A stretch of 64,000 nucleotides of DNA from JAOPZW01 sp036379935 (GTDB lineage: Bacteria > Actinomycetota > Thermoleophilia > Solirubrobacterales > Solirubrobacteraceae), in NCBI GenBank assembly GCA_036379935.1, contig DASVFT010000117.1:1-64000 (forward strand), in the 5' to 3' direction. The first letter of the stretch is position 1, and every line of letters begins with the position of its first letter. Shown here in pieces: positions 27,398 to 34,699 of the stretch. The notes under the pieces are model-generated. The model was given only the letters and a program-made list of their open reading frames with translations. It was not told the DNA's origin and did no database searches. The position numbers and the translations under genes were made by a program.

Positions 27398-28309
27398 TTA
27401 AGGCGATCGTGTCATGCGATGGTGCGCGAGGGCCGCGCGGAAGGCGGCCAGCTCGTCCTCGTCGATCGAGTACCCGTGCTCCGGCCCGGGGTACCGGCGC
27501 AACCGCACGTCCTCGGCGTAGGCGGCGACGCCCGCCGCCATCTCCTCCTGCAGCGACGCGTAGCGCTTGACGAAGCGCGCCCCGAGTCCCTCGCGGATGC
27601 CGAGCAGGTCGTGGAACACCAGGACCTGCCCGTCGGTGTCGGGGCCCGCGCCGATGCCGATGACCGGGATCTCGACGTGGGGCATGATCGCGGCGGCCAC
27701 CGCGCTCGGGATCGCCTCGAACACGAGCGCGAAGCAGCCCGCCGCCTGGAGCGCAAGGGTCTCGCGGGCAATCCGCTCGGCGGCCTGGGCCGTGCGCCCC
27801 TGCGCTCGGTAGCCGCCCAGCGCGGTCGAGGTCTGCGGCGTGAGGCCCACATGGCCCATGACCGGGATGCCCGCCTCGGTGATGGCGCGGGCGCGCGCGA
27901 CGCTCACCGCGCCGCCGCCCTCGAGCTTGACCGCGTCGCAGCCCGCCTCCTTGACGAAGCGGAAGGCGGTGCGCACCGCCTGCTCGTCGGAGACCTCGTA
28001 GGAGCCGAACGGGAGGTCGCCGATCAAGAACGGCGTGCGCAGCCCGCGGCGCGTCGCGCGGGCCAGGACGAGGATCTCGTCGAGCTCGACCGCCACCGTG
28101 CTGGGGTAGCCGAGGACGGTCATGGCCCCGGAGTCACCCACGAGGACGAGGTCCACGCCGGCCTGCTCGGCGGCGCGGGCGCTCGGGAAGTCGTAGGCGG
28201 TGACCATGACGATGGGCTCGCCGAGGCGCTTCTTCTCGAAGAGCCGCGGAAGGGTCATGGGCAGGCGCGAGGCGTCGGCGGGGGCGTGGATGTTCGGGTG
28301 TGCGCTCAT
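27398..28309 (-). CDS. panB: Ketopantoate hydroxymethyltransferase
   Basis: First committed step of pantothenate synthesis: transfers a hydroxymethyl group from 5,10-methylene-THF to 2-oxoisovalerate. TIM-barrel protein of 303 residues. VMVTAYDFPSARAAEQAGVDLVLVGDSGAM near 34-63 holds the Mg2+-binding Asp; VKLEGG near 128 and VMGHVGLTPQT near 150 are the other family signatures. A 20-residue N-terminal extension precedes the usual LPRLFEKKR start, so a later start is possible. It follows panC on the same strand after 8 nt. Confidence 0.96.
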   Translation of the reverse strand: MSAHPNIHAPADASRLPMTLPRLFEKKRLGEPIVMVTAYDFPSARAAEQAGVDLVLVGDSGAMTVLGYPSTVAVELDEILVLARATRRGLRTPFLIGDLPFGSYEVSDEQAVRTAFRFVKEAGCDAVKLEGGGAVSVARARAITEAGIPVMGHVGLTPQTSTALGGYRAQGRTAQAAERIARETLALQAAGCFALVFEAIPSAVAAAIMPHVEIPVIGIGAGPDTDGQVLVFHDLLGIREGLGARFVKRYASLQEEMAAGVAAYAEDVRLRRYPGPEHGYSIDEDELAAFRAALAHHRMTRSP

Positions 28310-28317
28310 GCTCGTGT

Positions 28318-29181
28318 TCAGCCTCCGGGCTTTCCGTTGGCACTGAGGATCGTGTTGTCGATGAGTCGTGTGGAGCCCACGCGCGCGGCGACGGCCAGCA
28401 GGGCCTGGCCCTCGACGTGCGCGACCGGCTCCAGGTCGTCGGTGTCCACCAGCTCGAGGTAATCGGGCTCGACGCCGCGATCGCGCATGGCGGCGAGGGC
28501 GGCGGCCCGCAGCGCCTGCGCTTCGCGCTCGCCGGCCTGCAGCGACGCCTCGGCCGCGCGCAGCGCGTCGTGCAGCGCCAGCGCGCGCTCGCGGTCCACT
28601 CCGCTGAGGTGGGCGTTGCGGCTGGAGAGCGCCAGCCCATCGGGCTCGCGCACGGTGGGGCGGACCTCGATGCGCACGGGCAGGTCGAGGTCGCGGACGA
28701 GGCGGCGGATGACGAGCGCCTGCTGCGCGTCCTTCTGGCCGAAGAAGGCCACCTCGGGGCCGACCATGTTCAGGAGCTTGGTCACCACCGTGGTCACCCC
28801 GTCGAAGTGGCCGACGCCGCGCTGCACGCCCTCGAGCGTGCCGGTCAGCCCGTCGACGTGGACGGTCGTGGCGAAGCCGGGCGGGTAGACCTCGTCGGGC
28901 GCCGGGGCGAAGAGCAGGTCGGCGCCGGCGGCGGCCGCGAGCGCCGCGTCGCGCTCGGGGTCGCGCGGGTAGGCGGCGAGGTCGGCGGCGTCCTCGAACT
29001 GAGCTGGGTTGACGAAGAGCGAGACCACGACCACGTCGCAGCTGGCGCGCGCATGGCGCACGAGGCTCAGGTGGCCCTCGTGCAGCGCGCCCATGGTCGC
29101 GACCAGGCCGATGACGCGCTCGGCCCGGCGCGCCGCGCGCAGGGCCTCGCGCAGCTCGGCCACGGTACGCAGCGTCTTCAT
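28318..29181 (-). CDS. panC: Pantothenate synthetase
   Basis: ATP-dependent condensation of pantoate with beta-alanine. Nucleotidyltransferase fold of 287 residues. VATMGALHEGHLSLV (28-42) carries the HxGH ATP-binding motif; FVNPAQF near 57, FFGQKDAQQALVIRRL near 150 and LALSSRNAHLS near 183 complete the active site. The ATG overlaps the stop of the DUF2520 gene (29178-29181), so all three pan-linked genes are cotranscribed. No panD or canonical panE is visible in the window. Confidence 0.97.
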   Translation of the reverse strand: MKTLRTVAELREALRAARRAERVIGLVATMGALHEGHLSLVRHARASCDVVVVSLFVNPAQFEDAADLAAYPRDPERDAALAAAAGADLLFAPAPDEVYPPGFATTVHVDGLTGTLEGVQRGVGHFDGVTTVVTKLLNMVGPEVAFFGQKDAQQALVIRRLVRDLDLPVRIEVRPTVREPDGLALSSRNAHLSGVDRERALALHDALRAAEASLQAGEREAQALRAAALAAMRDRGVEPDYLELVDTDDLEPVAHVEGQALLAVAARVGSTRLIDNTILSANGKPGG

Positions 29182-29885
29182 GCCGCGACCGCCCTCGTCG
29201 CCTCGGCCATCACGTCGTAGAGCTCGAGCAGCTCCGGTGCGCGCTCGGCAATCGCCTCGCGGTGACGGGCCACGGTCTCCTCGTCGCCCCGGGCGATCGG
29301 TCCGGTGAGCGAGTCGGCGCCCTCGGCGGCCCAGTTCTCGACGCTGGCCCGGACGAGGGGAGCGAGGAGCTCGCGGTCGAGCCCGGAGACGCGCTGTGCC
29401 GCCTCCTCGAGCACGACGAGGAAGTTCGAGGCCATCGAGGCGCCGGCGTGGTAGGCGGCGCGGTCGTCCTCGGCCAGCGCGAAGGGATGCATCCCCAGCC
29501 GCCGCGCGAGGCGGGTCGCGAGGTCGAGCGCGCGCTTCGTGGTGCCCGCGACGGCGGCCCCCGCGCCGGAGAAGTCGGCTCCCGCGTCGGTGACGGTCAT
29601 CAGCGGATGCAGCCCGAAGGCCTCGTGAGGCGCGAGCGCGTCGAGGCCGGTGGCGCCCGAGCAGTGGCCCACGAGCGGGCCGGAGACGATCGCCGCCGCC
29701 GCGGCCGCGATCTCGGCGTCGGGCACGCAGAGCAGCACGGCGTCGGCGGCCTCGGCACGTGAGATCCGGGCGTAGCCGCGACCGTGCGGGCCGCTGACGC
29801 GCACGCCGGCGCTCCGCAGCGCGGCGGTCAGGGCGCGACCCACGCGGCCACCACCCACGATGGCGATCGTCTCTCGGCTCTTCAT
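29178..29885 (-). CDS. Rossmann-like/DUF2520 dehydrogenase-fold protein in the pan operon
   Basis: 235-residue protein with an NAD(P)-binding Rossmann half (TIAIVGGGRVGRAL, 6-19; AVLLCVPDAEIA near 50) and a helical DUF2520 half, resembling ketopantoate and pyrroline-5-carboxylate reductases. FGLHPLMTVTD near 90 and YHAGASMASNFLVVL near 140 are typical of the family. I start at the ATG giving MKSRETIAIV. It overlaps panC. Homologues commonly sit beside panC in actinobacteria (for example Rv3603c in M. tuberculosis). Since no panE is nearby, ketopantoate reduction is an attractive but unproven role. Confidence 0.85.
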   Translation of the reverse strand: MKSRETIAIVGGGRVGRALTAALRSAGVRVSGPHGRGYARISRAEAADAVLLCVPDAEIAAAAAAIVSGPLVGHCSGATGLDALAPHEAFGLHPLMTVTDAGADFSGAGAAVAGTTKRALDLATRLARRLGMHPFALAEDDRAAYHAGASMASNFLVVLEEAAQRVSGLDRELLAPLVRASVENWAAEGADSLTGPIARGDEETVARHREAIAERAPELLELYDVMAEATRAVAA

Positions 29886-29960
29886 TCGGATCCAGCCCCC
29901 GATCACGGGGTGCCGGTCACGTCGGCTCTCTCGAAGCGTAGCGGTTCTCCAACGGAACTC

Positions 29961-29992
29961 CGCACCTTGCGGATTCCCTGCGCATCTTGCGG
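29961..29992. repeat. Two 12-bp direct repeats with 20-bp period between divergent genes
   Basis: CGCACCTTGCGG (29961-29972) and CGCATCTTGCGG (29981-29992) differ at one base and are spaced exactly two helical turns apart in the 152-nt gap between DUF2520 and the uracil-DNA glycosylase. This is the geometry of a tandem regulator-binding site. The regulator is unknown. Confidence 0.45.
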
Positions 29993-30024
29993 GGTAGCGG
30001 GCGAAAGGCGTTCGCCACGCGCTT

Positions 30025-30030
30025 TACCCT
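30025..30030 (+). promoter_or_regulatory. -10 hexamer TACCCT for the uracil-DNA glycosylase
   Basis: TACCCT lies 7 nt before the GTG start; no ribosome site is present. The direct repeats at 29961-29992 would overlap the -35 region and just upstream. Confidence 0.5.
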
Positions 30031-30037
30031 GAACCGT

Positions 30038-30733
30038 GTGCCGCCGAGCAAGGACGAGCGTCGAGAAGCGCTCAAGCGCCTGTTCCAGGAGGCGCGGGCC
30101 TGCACGAGGTGCCCGCAGCTCGCCGCCACCCGCCACACCGTCGTCTTCGGCTCGGGCAACGCGGACGCCAACCTCATGTTCGTGGGCGAGGCGCCCGGCA
30201 AGAACGAGGACGAGCAGGGCCTGCCGTTCGTCGGCCAGGCCGGACGCCTGCTCGACCAGCTCCTGGGCGAGATCGGGTTGACCCGCGGCGACGTGTTCGT
30301 GGCTAACACGCTGAAATGCCGTCCTCCCGGCAACCGCGATCCGCATCCCGTCGAGATCGAGAACTGTCAGGACTACCTGCTGGGCCAGGTCGAGCTCATC
30401 CAGCCGCACGTGATCTGCACGCTCGGGAACTTCGCCACCAAGCTGCTGCGTGCCGATCCCACGGGCATCACGCGGCTGCACGGGCGCGAGGAGGTGCGCG
30501 TCATCGGGAGCCGCGCGGTGCGCCTGTACCCGATCTTCCATCCGGCGGCTGCGCTGTACACGCCGGCCAACGTCGAGGTGCTGCGCCGCGACTTCGCGTG
30601 GCTCCCTGAGTTGCTGGCGCTCGGAGCTCCGCCGCAGCCGGGCGAGGAGCTCCGCCCGCCCGACCTGGCCGAGCTCCCGGAGCCCGAGGTCGCGGCCGTC
30701 GGGCGCGACGACCGCCAGCTGGGGCTGTTCTGA
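30038..30733 (+). CDS. Family 4 uracil-DNA glycosylase (Fe-S type)
   Basis: Removes uracil from DNA. 231 residues. [4Fe-4S] ligands Cys22 and Cys25 (ACTRC), Cys94 and Cys110. Family 4 active-site motif GEAPGKNEDEQGLPFVGQAG (50-69), and FHPAAALYTP near 167 as motif B. The GTG was chosen because the cluster-binding helix begins at once and a -10 hexamer lies 7 nt upstream; a longer in-frame start exists but would include the promoter. The final TGATG overlaps the start of the methyltransferase gene. Confidence 0.94.
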   Translation: MPPSKDERREALKRLFQEARACTRCPQLAATRHTVVFGSGNADANLMFVGEAPGKNEDEQGLPFVGQAGRLLDQLLGEIGLTRGDVFVANTLKCRPPGNRDPHPVEIENCQDYLLGQVELIQPHVICTLGNFATKLLRADPTGITRLHGREEVRVIGSRAVRLYPIFHPAAALYTPANVEVLRRDFAWLPELLALGAPPQPGEELRPPDLAELPEPEVAAVGRDDRQLGLF

Positions 30734-31455
30734 TGGTCCATCACGCGGCGGCCACGGGCTTCGCGCGCAGCGCGGAGGCCTACGAGCGGGCACGGCCCGA
30801 CTACCCGCCCGAGGCGATCGCCTATCTGGCGCGCGAGCTCGACCTCGGCCCAGGCCGCGTCGTCGTCGACCTCGCCGCCGGCACCGGCAAGCTCGCGCGG
30901 CCGCTCGCGCGCCTGGGCTGCGAGGTCATCGCGGTGGAGCCGGTGGACGAGATGCGCGCGGCGATCGGCAACACAGCCCGCGCGCTCGCAGGCACCGCGG
31001 AGGCGATCCCGGTGGGGGACGACAGCGCTGATGGGGTCACGGTCGGGCAGGCCTTCCACTGGTTCGACGGGCGGGCGGCGCTGGCCGAGATCGAGCGCGT
31101 CCTGCGCCCGGGCGGCGGGCTCGCGCTCGTGTGGAACCGCCGGCCGGTCGAGTCGTCGCCGCTGCAGGCGGCGATCGCCGAGATCATCGCGCCTTACCGC
31201 GTCAGCGTCCCGGCCCACGGCAGCGGCGCGTGGCGCGAGGCGTTCGCGGGCCGCGAGCTGTCCGAGTGGACGTTCGCCTTCGAGCAGCACATGGAGGTCG
31301 ACCGCCTCGTCGACCGCGTCGCCTCGATGAGCTTCATCGCGGCGCTCGACGAGCCCGAGCGCCGCGGCGTCCTCGATCGGGTGCGGGGTCTCGTCGACGA
31401 GGGGCCGGTCGCGGTCCCCTACGTCTGCGAGATCTACCTGTGGCGCCCGAGCTGA
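30733..31455 (+). CDS. Class I SAM-dependent methyltransferase
   Basis: 240-residue methyltransferase of the Methyltransf_11 type. SAM-binding motif I is VVVDLAAGTGKLARPL near 39-54, the acidic motif II loop CEVIAVEPVDEMRAA near 60, and ALAEIERVLRPGGGLALVWNR near 115 is the post-motif III region. FARSAEAYERARPDYP at the N-terminus is common to small-molecule or lipid methyltransferases of this group. Its ATG overlaps the glycosylase stop by one base. Substrate unknown. Confidence 0.9.
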   Translation: MVHHAAATGFARSAEAYERARPDYPPEAIAYLARELDLGPGRVVVDLAAGTGKLARPLARLGCEVIAVEPVDEMRAAIGNTARALAGTAEAIPVGDDSADGVTVGQAFHWFDGRAALAEIERVLRPGGGLALVWNRRPVESSPLQAAIAEIIAPYRVSVPAHGSGAWREAFAGRELSEWTFAFEQHMEVDRLVDRVASMSFIAALDEPERRGVLDRVRGLVDEGPVAVPYVCEIYLWRPS

Positions 31456-31937
31456 GCTTCCGCGAGGGCACCGCGCACGACGCCGCCGTCATGGCCGAGA
31501 CGGTCGGCATCGGCTTCGACACCTATCGGGCCTTCGCGCCGCCGGCGTGGGAGCCGCCCCGGTTCGCGGTCGAGGTGGCCGGCATCCGCTCGCGGATGGC
31601 CGGCGACGACGCCTGGGCCTTCGTCGCCTTCGACGGCGGCGAGCCGGCGGGGCACATCGCGCTCCTGGCCGATCCGGCGCCGGGAACCGTGTACCTGTGG
31701 CAGCTGTTCGTCCGGCCCGCGTACTGGGGCACCGGCCTGGCCGACGACCTGCACGCCGCCTTCCTCGCGGAGGCGCGCGCCCGCGGCTACGCGCGCGGGC
31801 GGCTGAAGACGCCCTTCGGCCAAGAGCGCGCGCGCCGCTTCTACGAGCGCAACGGCTGGCAGACCGACGGACTGGCGACGTTCGACGACACGCTCGGGCT
31901 CGAGCTGCTCGTCTACACCAGGGCGGGGTTGACCTAA
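31440..31937 (+). CDS. GNAT-family N-acetyltransferase
   Basis: 165-residue GNAT-fold protein. LSFREGTAHDAAVMAETV is the N-terminal strand-helix; VYLWQLFVRPAYWGTGLADDL near 82 is motif A (acetyl-CoA pyrophosphate loop, with R/Q-x-x-G-x-G degenerate to RPAYWGTGLA), and RRFYERNGWQTDG near 137 is motif B. The GTG start lies 16 nt inside the methyltransferase gene; this overlap is longer than usual but a later start would lose the first strand. Acceptor unknown. Confidence 0.87.
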   Translation: MAPELSFREGTAHDAAVMAETVGIGFDTYRAFAPPAWEPPRFAVEVAGIRSRMAGDDAWAFVAFDGGEPAGHIALLADPAPGTVYLWQLFVRPAYWGTGLADDLHAAFLAEARARGYARGRLKTPFGQERARRFYERNGWQTDGLATFDDTLGLELLVYTRAGLT

Positions 31938-31967
31938 CGCCCCGTCAGGCGGAGCATCGCGTCCGTG

Positions 31968-32432
31968 ATGCGCGCCTCGGACCGCGATCGCGAGCAGGCC
32001 GTCGCCCTTCTGCGCGCCCGCTGCGTCGAGGGCTATCTCAGCGTGGAGACCTTCGAGTACCGGCTCGGCCGTGCCCTGGCCGCCCGCACGGCCCTCGAGC
32101 TGCGCCTCCTCGTGGCCGACATCGCCCGGACGCGCCGCCACTGGCGCCTGCCTCTGACGCGCTCGCGGTCCTCGCAGGTGGTGCTGCCCGCGGAGGGCAC
32201 GCTCGTCGTCGGGCGCAGCAGCGGCTGCGACGTCGTCGTCGACGAGCCCACCGTCTCGCGCCGCCACCTCCAGCTACGCGCGCTCGATGGCGCGTGGCTG
32301 GCCGTCGACCTCGGCTCCATGAACGGCACCTGGCTGCTCGGGCAGCGCGTCGGACGCGCGCGCGTGCTGCCCGGCGACGAGCTGGTGCTCGGCGACTGCG
32401 CCGTCGCGTTGCGGGCGCCGGCCGGCGCCTAG
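31968..32432 (+). CDS. DUF1707-FHA domain protein
   Basis: 154-residue cytosolic adaptor. Residues 1-48 are a DUF1707 helical module (MRASDRDREQAVALLRARCVEGYLSVETFEYRLGRALAA). Residues 70-150 are an FHA phosphothreonine-binding domain: LVVGRSSGCDVVV, the key VSRRHLQL and DLGSMNGTWLLGQRV. FHA proteins bind Ser/Thr-kinase substrates; no kinase gene is nearby. A GTG one codon upstream of the ATG is an alternative start. A strong hairpin lies shortly after the stop and may be its terminator. Confidence 0.88.
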   Translation: MRASDRDREQAVALLRARCVEGYLSVETFEYRLGRALAARTALELRLLVADIARTRRHWRLPLTRSRSSQVVLPAEGTLVVGRSSGCDVVVDEPTVSRRHLQLRALDGAWLAVDLGSMNGTWLLGQRVGRARVLPGDELVLGDCAVALRAPAGA

Positions 32433-32450
32433 GAGGGTCGGGCCAAACGA

Positions 32451-32460
32451 CTAGCGAAAC
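32451..32460 (+). repeat. Left copy of a 10-bp inverted repeat flanking the methyltransferase insert
   Basis: CTAGCGAAAC here matches the reverse complement of 34593-34602 on the other side of the methyltransferase gene. The two copies bracket about 2.15 kb of atypical DNA. Confidence 0.4.
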
Positions 32461-32490
32461 CTTCGCAGCCGCTCCCATCGGCCGCGAAGG
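32460..32490 (+). terminator. Strong hairpin after the FHA gene
   Basis: CCTTCGC-A-GCCG (32460-32471) pairs with CGGC-C-GCGAAGG (32479-32490): 11 base pairs with one A-C mismatch and a 7-nt loop. There is no T tract, so termination is only one possibility. Confidence 0.4.
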
Positions 32491-32691
32491 CTTCGCCGGT
32501 AGGCCGCGGTCTCGGCTTCGAGTTCCCGGTGCGTGGGCTTTAGAAGGCCCTGCGCGCTACCTGCCGCCCCCTGGTTCCATCGAGGAGGGGGGTCCGTGGA
32601 CTCCCCCTCTCAACTACCGACGGTTGCGGGTGGGCCTTAGGCGGCCCCCGCTGTGGACTGCCCGTGCAGGCCGCTCCTGGTCTCGACGTGA

Positions 32692-32708
32692 CGCCGGATT
32701 ATCCGGCG
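32692..32708. promoter_or_regulatory. 17-bp near-perfect palindrome
   Basis: CGCCGGAT-T-ATCCGGCG is an 8+1+8 inverted repeat, a plausible dimer-binding operator about 270 nt before the methyltransferase start. No regulator gene is adjacent. Confidence 0.35.
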
Positions 32709-32736
32709 CAGCTCTGCCGACAAGGTGCGGTCCTAA

Positions 32737-32794
32737 TTGGTACCCAGCTTTTCCAGCGTGGACCAAATGGGCTGGCACGCGCACGGAAAGCTGG
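32737..32794 (+). promoter_or_regulatory. Two mutually exclusive hairpins (attenuator-like)
   Basis: Structure A pairs TTGGTaCC (32737-32744) with GGACCAA (32760-32766). Structure B pairs CCAGCTTTTCC (32744-32754) with GGAAAGCTGG (32785-32794) and GCGTG (32756-32760) with CACGC (32776-32780). They share bases and cannot coexist. Predicted by eye only. Confidence 0.35.
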
Positions 32795-32976
32795 ACGCTC
32801 TCCTGAGTGGCGGTCACTGGTGGCTCGCTCTTGGGGGGGCACGGCCCCCGCCTGCTATGGGGTGGACGGCTGACAACGCGAGCATCATCCCGACAGCGTC
32901 GACACCAATGCGACGGCCGCTCCGGCTCCGCAGGACGAGACCCAGGAATTCCCGCGTTTGCGGCGAAAAGCGCCGG

Positions 32977-34539
32977 GTGGCGTCCTCGGGACTCGAAACC
33001 GGCGTCCTCTATCGAGACGACAACCTCCGGCGTTTGCGGGAGTTCCCGGCCGAGAGCGTGGACCTGATCTACCTGGACCCGCCGTTCTTCTCAAACCGCC
33101 GGTACGAGGTCATCTGGGGCGACGAGGCCGAGGTCCGGTCATTCGAGGACCGCTGGGAGGGCGGCATCCGCCACTACACGGATTGGATGAAGGACCGCAT
33201 CGTGGAGATGTACCGCGTCCTGAAGCCCACCGCGTCGCTCTACCTGCACTGCGACCCGAGCGCCAGCCATTACCTGAAGGTCATGCTCGACGCGATCTTC
33301 GTCTCGCCCGGCGGCTTTCGTAGCGAGGTCGTCTGGAAGCGCAGCAGCGCGCACAGCGACGCACGCCAGGGCCGCCGCCAGCACGGCCGGGTCCATGACG
33401 TGATCCTCTTCTACACCAAGGGCGAGGAGTGGACGTGGAACCCGGTGTTCACGCCATATGAAGACAAGTACGTGGACACCTTCTACAAGCACGTCGAGCC
33501 GGAGAGCGGCCGCCGCTATCGGCTCGGAGATCTGACCGGGCCAGGCGGCGCGAGTAAGGGCAATCCCCAGTACGAGGTCATGGGCGTGACCCGCTACTGG
33601 CGCTACTCCGAGCAGCGCATGGCCGAGCTGATCGCGGAGGGCCGCGTCGTCCAGACCAAGCCCGGAGCCGTCCCCGCCTACAAGCGCTATCTCGACGAGA
33701 TGCAGGGCGTCCCGTTGCAGGACGTGTGGACCGATATCCCGCCGATAGGCCCGCGCGCCGCCGAACGTCTCGGCTACCCCACCCAGAAGCCCGAGGCGCT
33801 TCTAGAGCGCATCATCGAGGCCAGCAGCGACCCCGGCCAAGTCGTCCTCGACCCCTTCTGCGGCTGCGGGACGACCATCGCCGTCGCCCAACGGCTGCGG
33901 CGCGAGTGGATCGGCATCGACGTAAGCCCGCAGGCCGTCGGGATCATGAAAACGCGCGTCGATCAGCACGGCGCGAACGCCAAGGTCGAGGGCCTGCCGA
34001 CCAGCATCGAGGACCTGCGCAACTTGGGGCCGTTCGAGTTCCAGAACTGGGTCGTTCAGCGTGTCCACGGCGTGCCGTCGGCCAAGCAGTCGGGCGACAT
34101 GGGTATCGACGGCTGGTCGTTCCTCGAACGACTCCCCATCCAGATCAAGCGGTCAGATCGCGTCGGGCGCAACGTAGTAGACAACTTCGAGACGGCCATC
34201 GAGCGCAGCGGCAAGCACAAGGGCTACATCGTCGCGTTCAGCTTCACGACCGGGGCCTACGAGGAAGCCGCCCGCTCCAAGGAGACCGACCGGGCAGTTC
34301 ATCTCGTCAAGGTCGCGGACCTACTCGAAGTGGCCGACCTGATCGAGACGGCCGAGGCGACCGGCCAGGAGCCGGAGATTCCCCCGGACACAGTCGATCT
34401 GATGGAGCTGTTCGCTGGGCTGGTGGACAGGGCGCGCCGAACCTGGCCGCCGACGCCACCGCCGCGAAAGCGCTCCGGCAGCGACCTGATTGCCAGCGTC
34501 CGCAACGACGAGGCTGGAGTAAGCCGTGACGAATCCTGA
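32977..34539 (+). CDS. DNA methyltransferase fused to an Mrr-like restriction nuclease domain
   Basis: About 520 residues. The N-terminal two thirds is a beta-class amino-methyltransferase (N6-adenine or N4-cytosine): YRDDNLRRLREFPAESVDLI then catalytic DPPF near 34, YPTQKPEALLERII near 267, and SAM motif DPFCGCGTT near 292 with GIDVSPQA. The C-terminal part (about 345-450) has FEFQNWVVQRVHG, GDMGIDGWSF and IQIKRS, a PD-(D/E)xK arrangement (D..Q-x-K) like Mrr. A single protein could thus modify and cut. Start uncertain: I chose the GTG just before the conserved part; the frame stays open further upstream. Less GC-rich than neighbours and without operon partners, so probably acquired. Confidence 0.88.
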   Translation: MASSGLETGVLYRDDNLRRLREFPAESVDLIYLDPPFFSNRRYEVIWGDEAEVRSFEDRWEGGIRHYTDWMKDRIVEMYRVLKPTASLYLHCDPSASHYLKVMLDAIFVSPGGFRSEVVWKRSSAHSDARQGRRQHGRVHDVILFYTKGEEWTWNPVFTPYEDKYVDTFYKHVEPESGRRYRLGDLTGPGGASKGNPQYEVMGVTRYWRYSEQRMAELIAEGRVVQTKPGAVPAYKRYLDEMQGVPLQDVWTDIPPIGPRAAERLGYPTQKPEALLERIIEASSDPGQVVLDPFCGCGTTIAVAQRLRREWIGIDVSPQAVGIMKTRVDQHGANAKVEGLPTSIEDLRNLGPFEFQNWVVQRVHGVPSAKQSGDMGIDGWSFLERLPIQIKRSDRVGRNVVDNFETAIERSGKHKGYIVAFSFTTGAYEEAARSKETDRAVHLVKVADLLEVADLIETAEATGQEPEIPPDTVDLMELFAGLVDRARRTWPPTPPPRKRSGSDLIASVRNDEAGVSRDES

Positions 34540-34592
34540 GGTACGCGCCCAACCGGGCGGTGCGACAACCCCCGCCAACACTGGGCGAGCGC

Positions 34593-34602
34593 GTTTCGCT
34601 AG
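34593..34602 (-). repeat. Right copy of the 10-bp inverted repeat
   Basis: GTTTCGCTAG is the exact reverse complement of 32451-32460. It sits 54 nt after the methyltransferase stop within a 160-nt gap in which no gene is seen. Confidence 0.4.
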
Positions 34603-34699
34603 CCCTCCCTAGTTCTCGCGGCATCACGGCCCGCGATCGTCTCGCACGGCGCCGTGGCTGGCATGCGGCGCCGGCATGTGGGACCCTCGGCGAAGAGCG

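Larger units (their letters stand above)
32433..32976 (+). other. Non-coding, hairpin-dense leader before the DNA methyltransferase
   Basis: No convincing gene was found in this 544-nt stretch on either strand. It holds several strong inverted repeats: 32460-32490, 32585-32611 (GAGGGGG..GTCC/GGAC..CCCCCTC), 32692-32708, 32737-32766, 32744-32794 and a GGGGG-GCACGG-CCCCC stem near 32832-32848. Two of these (32737-32766 and 32744-32794) are mutually exclusive, as in an attenuator. It may be a structured RNA, a leader of the methyltransferase or decayed mobile DNA; base composition is more mixed than in the flanks. Confidence 0.5.

Noticed and set aside
32741..32754. GGTACCCAGCTTTT resembles a cloning-vector polylinker edge
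   Set aside because: The match is only 14 bases and ends inside a local inverted repeat; flanking sequence is not vector.
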